64,000 bases of DNA from an uncultured Rhodospirillales bacterium (GCA_905614355.1 CAJQSN010000043.1:1-64000), one strand, 5' to 3'. Positions 55,051-64,000 are shown, counted from the stretch's first letter. Notes: generated by a model not told the origin, from the sequence alone. Program-made: numbers and translations.

Positions 55051-55566
55051 TTATTTTTTCCCAACTTTTCGACTTAACGTCTTTCTAGTTTTTTTACCTC
55101 GATTTTTTTTAGCAACGGATTGTGGCGATTCTGTAATTAATGCAACTTTTTTAAAACCTGCAGCACTAAGACCTCCCATTACTTGCATAATCCTACCATA
55201 CTTAATCGACTTATCACCACGAACAAAAATTCGTATTTCCGGATTAGCTCCAGTAATAGCAATTAGGCGGGGAGCCAAGGCAGATAGCTCTATTTTTTTA
55301 TCTTGTAGAAAAATTTGTCCGCCAGCCTTGACCGTAATCGCTAAGGGTTCCACTTGATCACGAATAAGACCGGCCTTAGTTTTCGGCAAATCAACTTGGA
55401 CGCCGACCGTTAATAGTGGCGCTGTCACCATAAAGACCACGAGCAATACTAGCATAACATCGACCATTGGCGTCACGTTAATATCAGCAATTGGGCGCGA
55501 TTTATCTCGTCGCCCTGAGCTCATTCGGCGACCACCTCTATCGCCCCGTTCAAGTGCTCCCGACAT
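55051..55566 (-). CDS. tolR: Tol-Pal inner-membrane protein TolR
   Basis: A 171-residue ExbD/TolR-family protein. One membrane segment after IADINVTPMVDVMLVLLVVF, where the Asp in NVTPMVDV is the conserved proton-pathway residue. The rest is a periplasmic domain with VKAGGQIFLQDKKIE. ATG at 55566 lies one base after the tolQ stop, with GGAAGGG upstream, and is preferred over a frame to 55641 that runs into tolQ. It has a basic, Gly/Arg-rich N terminus before the helix and a Lys-rich tail. Confidence 0.93.
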   Translation of the reverse strand: MSGALERGDRGGRRMSSGRRDKSRPIADINVTPMVDVMLVLLVVFMVTAPLLTVGVQVDLPKTKAGLIRDQVEPLAITVKAGGQIFLQDKKIELSALAPRLIAITGANPEIRIFVRGDKSIKYGRIMQVMGGLSAAGFKKVALITESPQSVAKKNRGKKTRKTLSRKVGKK

Positions 55567-55567
55567 A

Positions 55568-56293
55568 CTATTGGCGCCCTTCCATTTGCCGCAGGATAAT
55601 AGCAGAAAATTCACTAGAAAAATCATCCAATCGCGCTGCATAGCGATCCAAATCTTTAGAAAGTTTATTATAGGCTATTACAGCGGGAATTGCAGCAACA
55701 AGGCCAAGCGCTGTTGCAAATAATGCTTCAGCAATGCCAGGAGCCACGACCGCAAGGCTTGTATTTTTAGTAATTGAAATAGCTTGGAAACTATTCATTA
55801 TTCCCCAAACGGTACCAAACAAACCCACAAAGGGCGCAGTCGATCCGGTGGAGGCAAGTATAGTCATTTGACGCTCTATCCGTTCAATTTCTCTGCTCAC
55901 AGTTACATGCATTACACGATCTATTCGCTCCATAAGACTGGAGCTAGAATCTCGCACCCCACCGCCATCAACAGAACGTCGCCACTCTCTCATTGCAGCA
56001 GAAAAGACAGCTGACATTGGATCCGCTGGATGTGCACCAATACGATCATGAAGTGCATCTAACGACCCCCCTGACCAGAAACTACTTTCAAATGCCTCAG
56101 CTGATGAGTTTAATTTTCTAAGACGTAAAATTTTCTCAACGATTATCGCCCAACACCAAATAGATGCAATAAACAAGAAAACCATTACAGCCTTTACTAT
56201 TATATCAGCCTTCAAAAACAAGGCCCATACAGAGAAATCGTTGGCTGCAACAGCTCCAATAATTTGGGCAGCCTGCACTGTATTACCATCCAT
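55568..56293 (-). CDS. tolQ: Tol-Pal proton channel protein TolQ
   Basis: A 241-residue MotA/TolQ/ExbB family protein with three membrane segments (about 25-48, 135-160, 170-195). The block GLFGTVWGIMNSFQAI and GIAEALFATALGLVAAIPAV is characteristic of TolQ. With TolR it forms the proton-driven motor of the Tol system. ATG at 56293, three bases after ybgC ends. It starts the tolQ-tolR-tolA-tolB-pal-cpoB series, complete here. Confidence 0.95.
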   Translation of the reverse strand: MDGNTVQAAQIIGAVAANDFSVWALFLKADIIVKAVMVFLFIASIWCWAIIVEKILRLRKLNSSAEAFESSFWSGGSLDALHDRIGAHPADPMSAVFSAAMREWRRSVDGGGVRDSSSSLMERIDRVMHVTVSREIERIERQMTILASTGSTAPFVGLFGTVWGIMNSFQAISITKNTSLAVVAPGIAEALFATALGLVAAIPAVIAYNKLSKDLDRYAARLDDFSSEFSAIILRQMEGRQ

Positions 56294-56295
56294 CT

Positions 56296-56751
56296 TTAAC
56301 CGTCACCTTTCAATAGTATTAAATCAGATATCCGATTGCGTAATGCTATTGGGATACGCACTGGGTTCCCATTAGAACTAATACACGCAAGCTTTATTTC
56401 CATCAAAACCAGCTCTTGACTTCCTCTCTTTATATTTTGTCGCATTCGAATACTTGCCCCTCGAACCATTAAAATTTCAGTCTCAACTTCCAATAAATCA
56501 TCAAGCATACCCGGGTTAAAAAATTCAACATTACATGTTCGCACAACAAAGCTGACACCATAATTTTTTCCGTTGTCTTGGTGCTCATAACCGATTGTAC
56601 GCAACATTTCAGTGCGGGCGCGTTCTGAAAATTTTAAATAATTAGCGTAATACACAATACCGCCGGCATCTGTATCCTCATAATACACCCTTACCCCTAA
56701 TCTATACTTGCCCTCAACAATTAAAGTAGAAGATGAGCTAATTTTATTCAT
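56296..56751 (-). CDS. ybgC: YbgC-type acyl-CoA thioesterase
   Basis: A 151-residue hot-dog-fold thioesterase. The signature [16 protein letters not shown] near 27-42, with the catalytic Asp (the D in YYEDTDAGG), followed by ERARTEMLR, is typical of the tol-pal-linked YbgC/FadM group, which cleaves acyl-CoA or acyl-ACP and may act in phospholipid metabolism. ATG at 56751 overlaps the end of ruvB by eight bases, so the ruv and tol clusters are joined. Confidence 0.92.
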   Translation of the reverse strand: MNKISSSSTLIVEGKYRLGVRVYYEDTDAGGIVYYANYLKFSERARTEMLRTIGYEHQDNGKNYGVSFVVRTCNVEFFNPGMLDDLLEVETEILMVRGASIRMRQNIKRGSQELVLMEIKLACISSNGNPVRIPIALRNRISDLILLKGDG

Positions 56752-57796
56752 TGATTGGAACTACTTCTTTACGCGTTAATAAATCCATTTGATTTAGGTT
56801 TTTTGGCGCCTCAACACCAAGATGTCGATAAGCCCCTTCAGCCAACATGCGACCCCTTGATGTTCGCATTAAGAGGCCCTGCTGAATGAGATAAGGCTCA
56901 ATCACTTCCTCAATAGTATCACGCTCTTCAGAAAGTGCGGCAGAAAGTGTCTCAGCCCCAACCGGGCCGCCGCCGTAATTACTTAAAATACATTTGAGAT
57001 ATCGACGATCCATGGAGTCTAAACCGAGGACATCAACATCCAATCGGTTCAGCGCAGTATCTGCATATTCTGCATCTACCGTAACAATCCGGTCAACCAT
57101 TGCAAAATCCCTCACACGCCTCATAAGACGCCCGGCAACACGTGGGGTACCGCGAGAACGTCTGGCTATTTCAGCGGCACCATCGTCACTTAATTCTAAG
57201 TTTAAAACTTGGGCATTTCGACTAACTATTCCTTGTAACTCTTCAGGTGTATAAAAGGAGAGCCGCAAAGGAATACCAAAGCGATCCCGAAGCGGTGTTG
57301 ATATTAAGCCCGAACGCGTAGTTGCTCCCACCAGCGTAAAAGGCTGCAGGTCTATTCGGACAGAACGGGCAGCAGGCCCTTCGCCAATAATGAGATCAAG
57401 TTGAAAGTCTTCAACAGCCGGATATAAAATTTCCTCGACAGCCGGACTAAGACGGTGGATCTCATCAATGAACAGAACATCACGCGCTTCAAGATTGGTC
57501 AATATTGCCGCAAGATCACCCGCTTTGGCAATCACTGGACCAGAAGTTGCCCTAAAGCCAACGCCTAACTCACGTGAAACAATCTGTGCCAAGGTTGTTT
57601 TACCAAGGCCAGGAGGGCCAAAAAGCAATACGTGATCCATAGCTTCACCACGGCCTCGGGCTGCTTCCACAAAAATTCGCAAGTTATCACAAACTGAGCG
57701 CTGGCCAGCAAATTCGTCTAAAGTTTGCGGGCGCGTTTTTAAATCACCAATGTCAGCCGCGTTCTTGCCAAGGTCAACTAAACGTTTCTCATCCAT
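56744..57796 (-). CDS. ruvB: Holliday junction branch-migration ATPase RuvB
   Basis: AAA+ motor that drives branch migration with RuvA. 350 residues: [12 protein letters not shown]-like N terminus ([13 protein letters not shown]), Walker [17 protein letters not shown] near 60, Walker [11 protein letters not shown], sensor motif [10 protein letters not shown], and a C-terminal winged helix. The ATG at 57796 lies inside the last codons of ruvA and is preferred; a GTG at 57802 would add two residues. Operon order ruvC-ruvA-ruvB with overlaps at each junction. Confidence 0.96.
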   Translation of the reverse strand: MDEKRLVDLGKNAADIGDLKTRPQTLDEFAGQRSVCDNLRIFVEAARGRGEAMDHVLLFGPPGLGKTTLAQIVSRELGVGFRATSGPVIAKAGDLAAILTNLEARDVLFIDEIHRLSPAVEEILYPAVEDFQLDLIIGEGPAARSVRIDLQPFTLVGATTRSGLISTPLRDRFGIPLRLSFYTPEELQGIVSRNAQVLNLELSDDGAAEIARRSRGTPRVAGRLMRRVRDFAMVDRIVTVDAEYADTALNRLDVDVLGLDSMDRRYLKCILSNYGGGPVGAETLSAALSEERDTIEEVIEPYLIQQGLLMRTSRGRMLAEGAYRHLGVEAPKNLNQMDLLTRKEVVPINE

Positions 57797-58412
57797 TAGC
57801 ACTTAACTCTGCGAGCCCTTCTTTGATGAGCACTTCAACAGAAGCATCACCAATGACTGTTGCCGCAACTTGATGAACCGCACGAAAGGCATCGGATCTT
57901 CCATAGCCTAAATTAACTAGAGCAGAAACGGCATCATTAAGATTTTGATTTGCTCTATCCGTATTTTTCCTTCCATCAGAAATTGATTTTACTTCAAAAT
58001 TTAGTGCGATAGTAGTAATTTTATCTTTTAATTCAGTTACAATCCGCGTAGCTAATTTAGGGCCAACCCCCGGCGCATGTGTTATGGCCGTTTGATCTCG
58101 AGCAACGATGGCTTGCACTAAATTATCAGGCGGCAAAGCAGATAAAATTGCCAAACACACTTTAGCTCCTACGCCCTGCACAGTTATCAAAAGCTTAAAA
58201 CACGCTTGCTCAGCTTCGTCAGAAAAGCCGTAAAGATGAATATGATCCTCGCGTACGTGGGTTTCGATAATAACGGAAACTTCACCCGTCACACCAACCA
58301 AAACATCTAATGTACGGTTAGAACAATAAACCAAATAGCCAATTCCATTTACATCTATAACTGCGTAGCCATCTCCGGTCTTATCAACTTGGCCTGTCAA
58401 TTTGGCAATCAT
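57789..58412 (-). CDS. ruvA: Holliday junction-binding protein RuvA
   Basis: Tetrameric junction-binding partner of RuvB. 207 residues: the OB-fold domain at the N terminus ([20 protein letters not shown]), two helix-hairpin-helix motifs ([18 protein letters not shown] and [19 protein letters not shown]) and a C-terminal RuvB-contacting domain ([20 protein letters not shown]). Start ATG overlaps the ruvC stop by four bases (ATGA), and its end overlaps ruvB. Full length with no missing part. Confidence 0.96.
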   Translation of the reverse strand: MIAKLTGQVDKTGDGYAVIDVNGIGYLVYCSNRTLDVLVGVTGEVSVIIETHVREDHIHLYGFSDEAEQACFKLLITVQGVGAKVCLAILSALPPDNLVQAIVARDQTAITHAPGVGPKLATRIVTELKDKITTIALNFEVKSISDGRKNTDRANQNLNDAVSALVNLGYGRSDAFRAVHQVAATVIGDASVEVLIKEGLAELSANG

Positions 58413-58915
58413 CTTTGCAACCCGGACGATTGCTCAGATAGTTTCAAAGACTGTCGGTGATGGGCGTGGCAAATCGCAATGGCTAAAGCATCTGCTGAAT
58501 CCGCAGATTGAAAGTCACAACCTGGCAACAAGGTATTTATCATCATTTGAACCTGTTCCTTGGATGCATGTCCTGACCCAACCAAAGATTTTTTTATTAA
58601 ATTTGGTGAATACTCTGCTACACGTAAACCAAATTTCGACGGCACAAACAAGGCAATGCCGCGTGCTTGGCCCAACTTTAATGCAGAGGCCGGGTTAACA
58701 TTAACGAAAGTTTCTTCAACAGCAGCCTCTTTGGGCTGAAATCGCTCAATAACAAGGAGGAGGCCATCATGCAGCTGTACAAGTCTTTCAGCTAAACTTA
58801 AATTAGGATCACTCTTAACTACACCATCGCCAGCATAAATCAGGCGGTTACCATCGGTCTCAATAACGCCCCAACCCATATTACGTAATCCGGGATCAAT
58901 GCCGAGTAATTTCAT
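58409..58915 (-). CDS. ruvC: Holliday junction resolvase RuvC
   Basis: Endonuclease that resolves Holliday junctions. 168 residues. The RNase H-like active site acidic residues are visible in GIDPGLRNMGWGVIE (Asp7), AVEETFVN near 66-74 and the C-terminal HASKEQVQ and DSADALAIAICHAHH. ATG at 58915. First gene of the ruvCAB-ybgC-tol series; yebC lies 79 bases upstream on the same strand. Confidence 0.96.
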   Translation of the reverse strand: MKLLGIDPGLRNMGWGVIETDGNRLIYAGDGVVKSDPNLSLAERLVQLHDGLLLVIERFQPKEAAVEETFVNVNPASALKLGQARGIALFVPSKFGLRVAEYSPNLIKKSLVGSGHASKEQVQMMINTLLPGCDFQSADSADALAIAICHAHHRQSLKLSEQSSGLQR

Positions 58916-58993
58916 AAGCCCTCAATGTCTATATAACAAAAACCTAAACTTCCAAAAGGATTATAAATGTTACTCGTTAACTAAGCCCTAAAA

Positions 58994-59743
58994 TTAAACG
59001 CTTAGCTTAGCCATAGTTTCGTCAGAAATCTCAAAATTTGCTGCAATGCGCTGCACATCATCATTATCTTCCAGAGATTCAAGCAGAAGAATTATTGATC
59101 CAGCTTCTTTTTCACCAACCTCAATTGTATTTTGAGGACGCCAAACTAACTTAGCAGACTCAGGATCACCTAATGCGTCAGACAAGGCTTCACTGACCTT
59201 ATGAAAATCTTCAGGCTGACAAAATATGGTATGTCCAATTTCATCATTTTCTACATCTTCTGCGCCTGCCTCAAGCGCTGCCTCAAAAACAATATCGACT
59301 GAACCTATTTCACCTCGATAATGAATGCTCCCCATTTTATCAAACATAAAGCTTACCGAACCAGTTTCCGCCAAATTGCCACCATTCTTGGCAAATGCTG
59401 TTCTAATATCAGAAGCGGTACGATTACGATTATCTGTTAAAGCTTCAACTATTATTGCAGTACCCCCGGGACCGTAGCCCTCATAACGGACTTCATCATA
59501 GTTTTCACCTTCATCACCTCCAGCAACCTTTTTTATAGCTCTATCTATGTTCTCTTTCGGCATATTTGCTGCTCGACATGCTATAATGGCAGATCGGAGC
59601 CTGGGGTTTGCATCTGGATCAGGCATGCCTGATTTAGCTGCAACCGTTACCTCACGGATCAATTTTGCAAAAACCTTAGCACGTTTTTTGTCCTGTGCCC
59701 CTTTTCGGTGCATAATATTTGAAAACTGGGAATGGCCTGCCAT
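58994..59743 (-). CDS. yebC: YebC/PmpR family protein
   Basis: A 249-residue protein with the family N terminus [23 protein letters not shown] (given here only by its features: a GHS.F..I..RK..QD.KR pattern), followed by [16 protein letters not shown] and [19 protein letters not shown]. Members are called transcription regulators (PmpR) but recent studies of YebC-type proteins indicate a role in translation of difficult proline stretches. Linkage to ruvC is highly conserved. ATG at 59743. Which of the two roles applies here cannot be decided. Confidence 0.94.
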   Translation of the reverse strand: MAGHSQFSNIMHRKGAQDKKRAKVFAKLIREVTVAAKSGMPDPDANPRLRSAIIACRAANMPKENIDRAIKKVAGGDEGENYDEVRYEGYGPGGTAIIVEALTDNRNRTASDIRTAFAKNGGNLAETGSVSFMFDKMGSIHYRGEIGSVDIVFEAALEAGAEDVENDEIGHTIFCQPEDFHKVSEALSDALGDPESAKLVWRPQNTIEVGEKEAGSIILLLESLEDNDDVQRIAANFEISDETMAKLSV

Positions 59744-59838
59744 TGAGTAATACTTCTACTTAAGTTGATCCTAATTATAATCTTAGCATATTTATACAAA
59801 CTGTAAAATGACCCATGCAACTGAATCTAACAATTGAT

Positions 59839-60654
59839 CTAGAGCATCGGCAGGTGCCCTGCTAACCTGCCACCAATTCGTATAGGTTCAATACGTATTG
59901 CATGACCTGTATCATTGTTTGTTTCTAAGAATACACCACAAACGGTACCTACACCTTCTGAAGGTGACAAGCGTTCAGATGGCATTTTTTTCAAAAATCG
60001 ATCGATCGCAGCACCAGGTTTCATTCCGATAACCGAATCATAGTCACCACACATTCCTAGATCTGTTTGATAGGCTGTACCCTTTTTCAAAATTTGTGCA
60101 TCCGCTGTTGGGATATGAGAGTGTGTTCCAACTACCATTGAAACTCGTCCGTCAAGATATTGCCCAATCGCCATTTTTTCAGAAGTTGCCTCAGCATGTA
60201 CATCAACGACAGCACAATCAAAACCATCACCCATTTTCTTGTTCAAAAGCTCTCTATCGATAGCCATAAATGGATCATCAAGGCTCTCCATAAAAAGGCG
60301 CCCCATTACTTGACCAACAAATACTTGAGCACCATTTCGTGCTTCAAAAATGCCGGAACCATTGCCAGGTGTGTGCTCTGGATAGTTGAGGGGTCGTAGT
60401 AAACGTGGCTCCTTATCAATATAATTAATGATTTCACGTTGATCCCACGCATGGTTCCCGGTCGTTATCACATCGACCCCAAGTTCGAAGAATTGATTGC
60501 ATATTTTTTCTGTAATCCCAAACCCGTGCGCTGCATTTTCGCCATTTACCATTACAAAGTCAGGCGACAGTTCTCTGATTATCTGCGGAAGATGGGTGTC
60601 CAGTCCAACCCTCCCTGATTTACCCATTACATCACCAAAGTAGACTAGCCTCAT
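59839..60654 (-). CDS. YmdB family metallophosphoesterase
   Basis: A 271-residue calcineurin-like phosphoesterase of the TIGR00282/YmdB type. Metal-binding motifs: YFGDVMGKSGR at the N terminus, VNGENAAHGFG near 38, TTGNHAWDQ near 66, and VGTHSHIPTAD near 178. YmdB of Bacillus hydrolyses 2',3'-cyclic nucleotides and affects biofilm and sporulation switching; the role in alphaproteobacteria is not known. ATG at 60654, 28 bases after fau on the same strand. Full length. Confidence 0.9.
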   Translation of the reverse strand: MRLVYFGDVMGKSGRVGLDTHLPQIIRELSPDFVMVNGENAAHGFGITEKICNQFFELGVDVITTGNHAWDQREIINYIDKEPRLLRPLNYPEHTPGNGSGIFEARNGAQVFVGQVMGRLFMESLDDPFMAIDRELLNKKMGDGFDCAVVDVHAEATSEKMAIGQYLDGRVSMVVGTHSHIPTADAQILKKGTAYQTDLGMCGDYDSVIGMKPGAAIDRFLKKMPSERLSPSEGVGTVCGVFLETNNDTGHAIRIEPIRIGGRLAGHLPML

Positions 60655-60682
60655 TTAAACACTCGTATTAGGTCGTGAAATA

Positions 60683-61282
60683 TTAAAATTTTAACAGCCC
60701 TTTCTCAGTAATAACCCCATCAATGCGCTGATCAAATTCATTATGAGGCACATTTTCGACACCTTGACCTGCATAACAAATACCAATTACCACAAGTTTT
60801 TGATTTTGATTCTTAGCTTTGGATCGCAATATTTTTAACGTGCGGTCATAATAGCCTCCCCCATAACCAAGGCGATACCCTTCCATATCAAACGCCAACA
60901 GTGGAACAAGCAACATATTCGGCTTGCCCACTGGCTGACAAGCAGCAGGCTCAAGAATCCCTAGATTCGACAATATCAAGCTATCATCAGGTTTCCACTT
61001 ACGAAATATCAATTTCTCATCAATTGCGATGACAACTGGCAATAAACAGGCCCAGCCCAGCTGATATAGTTTAGTTAATAACGGCTTTACGTCTGCTTCA
61101 CTCCCAATCGGCAAATATCCAGCCACGGTTTTATCAACCTCGCCAGCAAAATGTGTACAAAAAATCTCAATTAATTTAAATTCAATAGACTTTTTATTTT
61201 TTTTTGCTAGATCCTCACGGCGAAGGAGCGCGGCACTTCGTAAATTATTTTTTTGTAATTTAATTTTATAGGCTAAATTCAA
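60683..61282 (-). CDS. fau: 5-formyltetrahydrofolate cyclo-ligase
   Basis: Converts 5-formyl-THF with ATP to 5,10-methenyl-THF. 199 residues from the TTG at 61282, which has AGGAAG at a good distance; a TTG at 61303 without ribosome site would lie against the end of 6S RNA. The conserved GYGGGYYDRTL motif near 145 and LLVPLLAFDMEGYRLG are diagnostic. In proteobacteria this gene (ygfA) is co-transcribed with 6S RNA, as the layout here suggests: the coding start is only about 25 bases past the 6S closing stem. Confidence 0.93.
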   Translation of the reverse strand: MNLAYKIKLQKNNLRSAALLRREDLAKKNKKSIEFKLIEIFCTHFAGEVDKTVAGYLPIGSEADVKPLLTKLYQLGWACLLPVVIAIDEKLIFRKWKPDDSLILSNLGILEPAACQPVGKPNMLLVPLLAFDMEGYRLGYGGGYYDRTLKILRSKAKNQNQKLVVIGICYAGQGVENVPHNEFDQRIDGVITEKGLLKF

Positions 61283-61304
61283 AAATCGATCTTCCTGTAA
61301 CAAT

Positions 61305-61466
61305 TAGGTGACGCCGCAAAGGCCGGTCTGCGTCTGATCATCCTAGGCCGGTAGGTCTAGGTGGGCGCCGTATGCTATACCCAAGAGTATGGCAGGGACA
61401 GCTCCCGATTGGTAGATATTGGCCCTGGAGATTTATCACACTTCTCGAGCCCCGCAGCGTCAATTC
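61305..61466 (-). ncRNA. ssrS: 6S RNA
   Basis: The gap between zapA and fau, the usual place of 6S RNA, has a closing stem: TGACGCTGC (61462-61454 on the minus strand) pairs with GCGGCGTCA (61317-61309), eight pairs and one wobble. Inside, the minus strand shows a mostly paired rod with an opened middle, including CCAATCGGGAGCTGTCCCTG, as in alphaproteobacterial 6S RNAs. 6S RNA mimics an open promoter and binds sigma-70 RNA polymerase in stationary phase. Ends are approximate. Confidence 0.85.
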
Positions 61467-61471
61467 TATCT

Positions 61472-61795
61472 TTAGACGGCTTCTAACTTTTCTGCAATGC
61501 TTTCAATACGAGCCGTCATCAATTCGAGATCATTTACCGCAAAAGTGTTTTGAGCAACATTCGACTGTTTATCCTTAACCGCATCAAGTTCCGTATATAG
61601 TTCCGAAAGCTCATCAGCACATAAAAGGCTGGTCATAACAAGAAGGCGCGCGTCACCAACCTGCCCCACTTTAGCAACAAGTTCATCGACCCGGCGATCA
61701 ACGTATTCCGCCAGTTGGGTTAGATGAGCTTCCTCACCATTATCGCAAGAAATATCATATTTTCTGCCATTGATCGTAACGGTTACCTGAGCCAC
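61472..61795 (-). CDS. zapA: Cell-division protein ZapA
   Basis: A 107-residue ZapA that stabilises the FtsZ ring. The N-terminal domain reads VTVTINGRKYDISCDNGEE followed by HLTQLAEYVDRRVDEL, the ZapA signature, and then a coiled-coil C terminus. The start is GTG at 61795; the upstream DUF4164 gene ends one base before it. 6S RNA begins within a few bases of its end, so it is likely that 6S RNA is made from this transcript or from a promoter inside zapA. Confidence 0.93.
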   Translation of the reverse strand: MAQVTVTINGRKYDISCDNGEEAHLTQLAEYVDRRVDELVAKVGQVGDARLLVMTSLLCADELSELYTELDAVKDKQSNVAQNTFAVNDLELMTARIESIAEKLEAV

Positions 61796-61796
61796 A

Positions 61797-62042
61797 TTAG
61801 CTACCTAATATTTCTCTAATTTGATTTATCGTGGTATTCAGTCTCTCTGAAGCTAATTTATTTTTCTCGCGCAATTCGGCTATATCCCCATGCGCAACGA
61901 TAAGCTCTGCATCTGTCTTTTTTAATTTATCAACGGATGCAACTTTATCATCAACGGCCCTCTCTAGCCTAGCAAAGGCCTCTTCAAGTTTTATTTTTGA
62001 GGCCTGTGCAGAAGAAGTATTTTGATTAATGTCGTTTGCCAA
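61797..62042 (-). CDS. DUF4164-type small coiled-coil protein
   Basis: An 81-residue protein predicted to be almost wholly helical and coiled coil (KIKLEEAFARLERAVDDK, LREKNKLASERLNTTINQIR). Small proteins of this sort (DUF4164) precede zapA in many alphaproteobacteria; function is not known but a link to cell division is suggested by the neighbour. The start is TTG at 62042 with AGGAG about 12 bases ahead. It lies one base from zapA. Confidence 0.8.
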   Translation of the reverse strand: MANDINQNTSSAQASKIKLEEAFARLERAVDDKVASVDKLKKTDAELIVAHGDIAELREKNKLASERLNTTINQIREILGS

Positions 62043-62254
62043 GAATTGTTAAGCTCCTTATTTAGGAAAAGAGATTACGCCTTTGTATATAATTTCGTCA
62101 ACCGCAGGATTGTCAAACAGACTATTACGGTTCATTCAAAGGATGGGGGTTGACGAAACGCTTCTACTTTAGGATTGTTATCCTGGATAATTGGGCCTTA
62201 ACCGAGACTTAAGATCTAAATTTTTTGTATTTATCGCAAGTAATGGAGAAACTA

Positions 62255-63268
62255 ATGGCCCTAAGGGTAGCAATTAATGGATTTGGCAGGATTGGTAGAT
62301 TAGTTTATCGGGCTATTCTCGAATCAAACAATAATGAAATAGAAGTCGTCGGTATTAATGATTTAGGCCCAACTGAGTCCAATGCACATCTTTTAAAGTT
62401 TGATTCAACCCATGGAATTCTGCCGCAAAACATAGTGGTTGATGGTAACACGATAGATGCTGGTCAGGGGCCCGTTCGCGTTACAGCAGAACGAGACCCA
62501 ACTAATTTACCGTGGAAAGAACTGAACGTTGACATAGCTCTCGAATGTACTGGCTTTTTTGCAAGCAAAGAAAAGGCAACTGCCCACCTGACGGCAGGTG
62601 CCAAACGGGTTATAGTTTCGGCCCCAGCAATTGGCGCAGATATTACTGTTGTATATGGCGTAAATTCAGATCAAATCACAGGTGATCATTTGGTTATATC
62701 AAATGCCTCTTGTACAACAAATTGCTTGGCACCCGTGGCCTATGTTTTAAATAATGCAGTCGGAATTGAACGTGGCTTTATGACGACAATCCACGCATTT
62801 ACGGGTGATCAAAGAACTGTTGATACACTTCATGACGACCTCCACAGATCTCGAACAGCGTCTTCTTCAATGATCCCAACCTCTACAGGAGCCGCAAAAG
62901 CTGTTGGGCTGGTTCTTCCAGAATTAAATGGGAAATTGGATGGTACATCAGTTAGGGTGCCCACACCCAATGTTTCTTTGATTGACTTTACCTTCACCCC
63001 AGGCAAAGACACCAGCGTTGTTGAGATTAACAATGCGATTTCTGCTGCTGCAAAGAGCGGCCCACTCAAAGGTATTCTAGGTACCAACAACCTACCTTTA
63101 GTTTCAATCGATTTTAACCACAATCCACATAGCTCAGTGTTTGATTTATCGGAAACCCAGGTGATAGAAGGAAAGTTTGTTCGGGTCTTAAGCTGGTACG
63201 ATAACGAATGGGGATTCTCTAACAGAATGTTGGACACAGCACTAGCCGTAGGGGCTACCATCGGATAG
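62255..63268 (+). CDS. gap: Glyceraldehyde-3-phosphate dehydrogenase, type I
   Basis: Glycolytic/gluconeogenic dehydrogenase. 337 residues from the ATG at 62255, which has GGAGAA at 62245-62250; a frame from 62225 adds ten residues with no ribosome site. NAD-binding INGFGRIGRLVYRAI (6-20), catalytic Cys in SNASCTTNCLAP near 153, and GFMTTIHAFTGDQ with the partner His. The end matches class I enzymes (WYDNEWGFSNRMLD). Divergent from DUF4164-zapA across about 210 bases, which must contain its promoter. Confidence 0.96.
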   Translation: MALRVAINGFGRIGRLVYRAILESNNNEIEVVGINDLGPTESNAHLLKFDSTHGILPQNIVVDGNTIDAGQGPVRVTAERDPTNLPWKELNVDIALECTGFFASKEKATAHLTAGAKRVIVSAPAIGADITVVYGVNSDQITGDHLVISNASCTTNCLAPVAYVLNNAVGIERGFMTTIHAFTGDQRTVDTLHDDLHRSRTASSSMIPTSTGAAKAVGLVLPELNGKLDGTSVRVPTPNVSLIDFTFTPGKDTSVVEINNAISAAAKSGPLKGILGTNNLPLVSIDFNHNPHSSVFDLSETQVIEGKFVRVLSWYDNEWGFSNRMLDTALAVGATIG

Positions 63269-63315
63269 GAAATTAAACAACCAAAACAGTAAAAAATTTA
63301 ATTTAAATTCAAAAG

Positions 63316-63762
63316 CTAGTCATTTGGGTCGTAGAAAACCAAATTAGGGATGTCGTTTTCATCTTCAATTCGACCACGCAATTCAAGTGTATTGCGATCA
63401 GGATCGCGCAAAAAAACTGAGACATGGCCGTCGCGGCCAAAAGTTACAGGTCCTTGAGAAATAGTAATATTATTCTCCTCAAGCATTTTTAGAGTTGCCA
63501 AAATAGAATCAACGCGAAGGGCTATGTGAGTGAAACCTGTATGTTTTTCTGGCACATCCATTAATATATTTTTACCGTGATTAAGGTCTTCCCCGTTAAC
63601 CACAAGATTGATTTCAACACCATTAGCATTTTTCATGACAATTACATCATCAAAATCCACTTCAACTTCAATTTTAAAACCTAAAAATTCATAATATTCG
63701 ACTGATCGCTTTCTATCCGTAATGCGAATACCCACGTGATCAAATTGTTCAATATTTATCAT
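63316..63762 (-). CDS. VOC (glyoxalase/bleomycin-resistance fold) protein
   Basis: A 148-residue vicinal-oxygen-chelate protein: FDHVGIRITDRKRSVEYYEFLGF at the N terminus, HTGFTHIALRVDSI in the middle and HVSVFLRDPDRNTLELRG near the C terminus, with His and Glu residues in the positions of the usual metal ligands (His in FDHVG, His in FTHIAL, Glu in LELRG). It is probably a lyase, isomerase or dioxygenase for a small molecule; the substrate is unknown. ATG at 63762. It converges on gap, 47 bases between stops. Confidence 0.86.
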   Translation of the reverse strand: MINIEQFDHVGIRITDRKRSVEYYEFLGFKIEVEVDFDDVIVMKNANGVEINLVVNGEDLNHGKNILMDVPEKHTGFTHIALRVDSILATLKMLEENNITISQGPVTFGRDGHVSVFLRDPDRNTLELRGRIEDENDIPNLVFYDPND

Positions 63763-64000
63763 TTTATACCTACTCCAACTAAATTTTCATATAATACTTA
63801 ATCTAACAGCCTAGACATGATCATAAAATTTAACTTTCAAAATGTCTCCTAAAATGACATAGTAATTGTAAAAACATTGCCACAAAACTAGGCTAATCTC
63901 ATAGACCTTTGAAAACTAACACCATTGATGTCTAACAAGAAATCAAAATCACGGTGCCGTCTCTATCTGATCACGCCACCTACAATTACACTAAACACCT

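Overview
The window is a 64-kb stretch of an AT-rich alphaproteobacterial chromosome. Several gene orders point to this class: rpsF-rpsR-DUF2232-rplI-dnaB-alr-radA-cvpA-purF, ruvC-ruvA-ruvB-ybgC-tolQRAB-pal-cpoB-tilS-ftsH-folP-glmM-thiD, DUF4164-zapA-6S RNA-fau, and serC-serA. The set looks most like a marine Rhodospirillales-type lineage, but I cannot name a genus from sequence alone. No rRNA, tRNA, insertion sequence, prophage or CRISPR array was seen. Coding density is high, and TTG start codons with good Shine-Dalgarno sites are common.

Layout. 1-6.1 kb (+): a Memo/AMMECR1 fusion cut by the left edge, a DMT permease, a cupin, cysQ, a Sua5-type tsaC and a GlcD-like FAD oxidoreductase. 6.5-14.1 kb (+): an outer-membrane biogenesis run lptF-lptG-lptD-surA followed by pdxA-rsmA, the last four with tiny gaps or overlaps. 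14.1-21.0 kb (-): gmk, yicC, a decayed short-chain dehydrogenase (on the + strand), mltG, and the fatty-acid cluster fabD-fabG-acpP-fabF. 21.2-33.1 kb (+): rpsF-rpsR-DUF2232-rplI, dnaB-alr, a scar of a lost MlaE/MlaF transporter pair, radA-cvpA-purF, an SDR and a methyltransferase. 33.1-37.4 kb: a small lipoprotein (-), then YfgM-like protein, bamB and der (+). 37.5-45.0 kb (-): MoxR/VWA pair, serC-serA with a structured leader, a tartrate-dehydrogenase-family enzyme and thiD. 45.1-58.9 kb (-): glmM, folP, ftsH, tilS, the complete Tol-Pal system, ybgC and ruvCAB. 59.0-64 kb: yebC, a YmdB-type phosphoesterase, fau, 6S RNA, zapA and DUF4164 (-), then gap (+) and a VOC protein (-).

Functional themes are the cell envelope (Lpt, SurA, BamB, Tol-Pal, MltG, Alr, GlmM, FtsH), fatty-acid synthesis, replication and repair (DnaB, RadA, RuvABC), translation (S6, S18, L9, RsmA, TilS, TsaC, Der, YebC) and cofactor, serine and purine metabolism. 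These are ordinary housekeeping genes.

The less ordinary material is in the non-coding parts: a serC leader with a putative serC-motif hairpin plus two hairpins with identical arms, the second of which holds the Shine-Dalgarno site; a possible two-state rpsF leader; a 6S RNA joined closely to fau; and at least two gene graveyards (an SDR pseudogene and the MlaEF scar) that suggest ongoing gene loss. I did not find a convincing wholly new multi-gene system.
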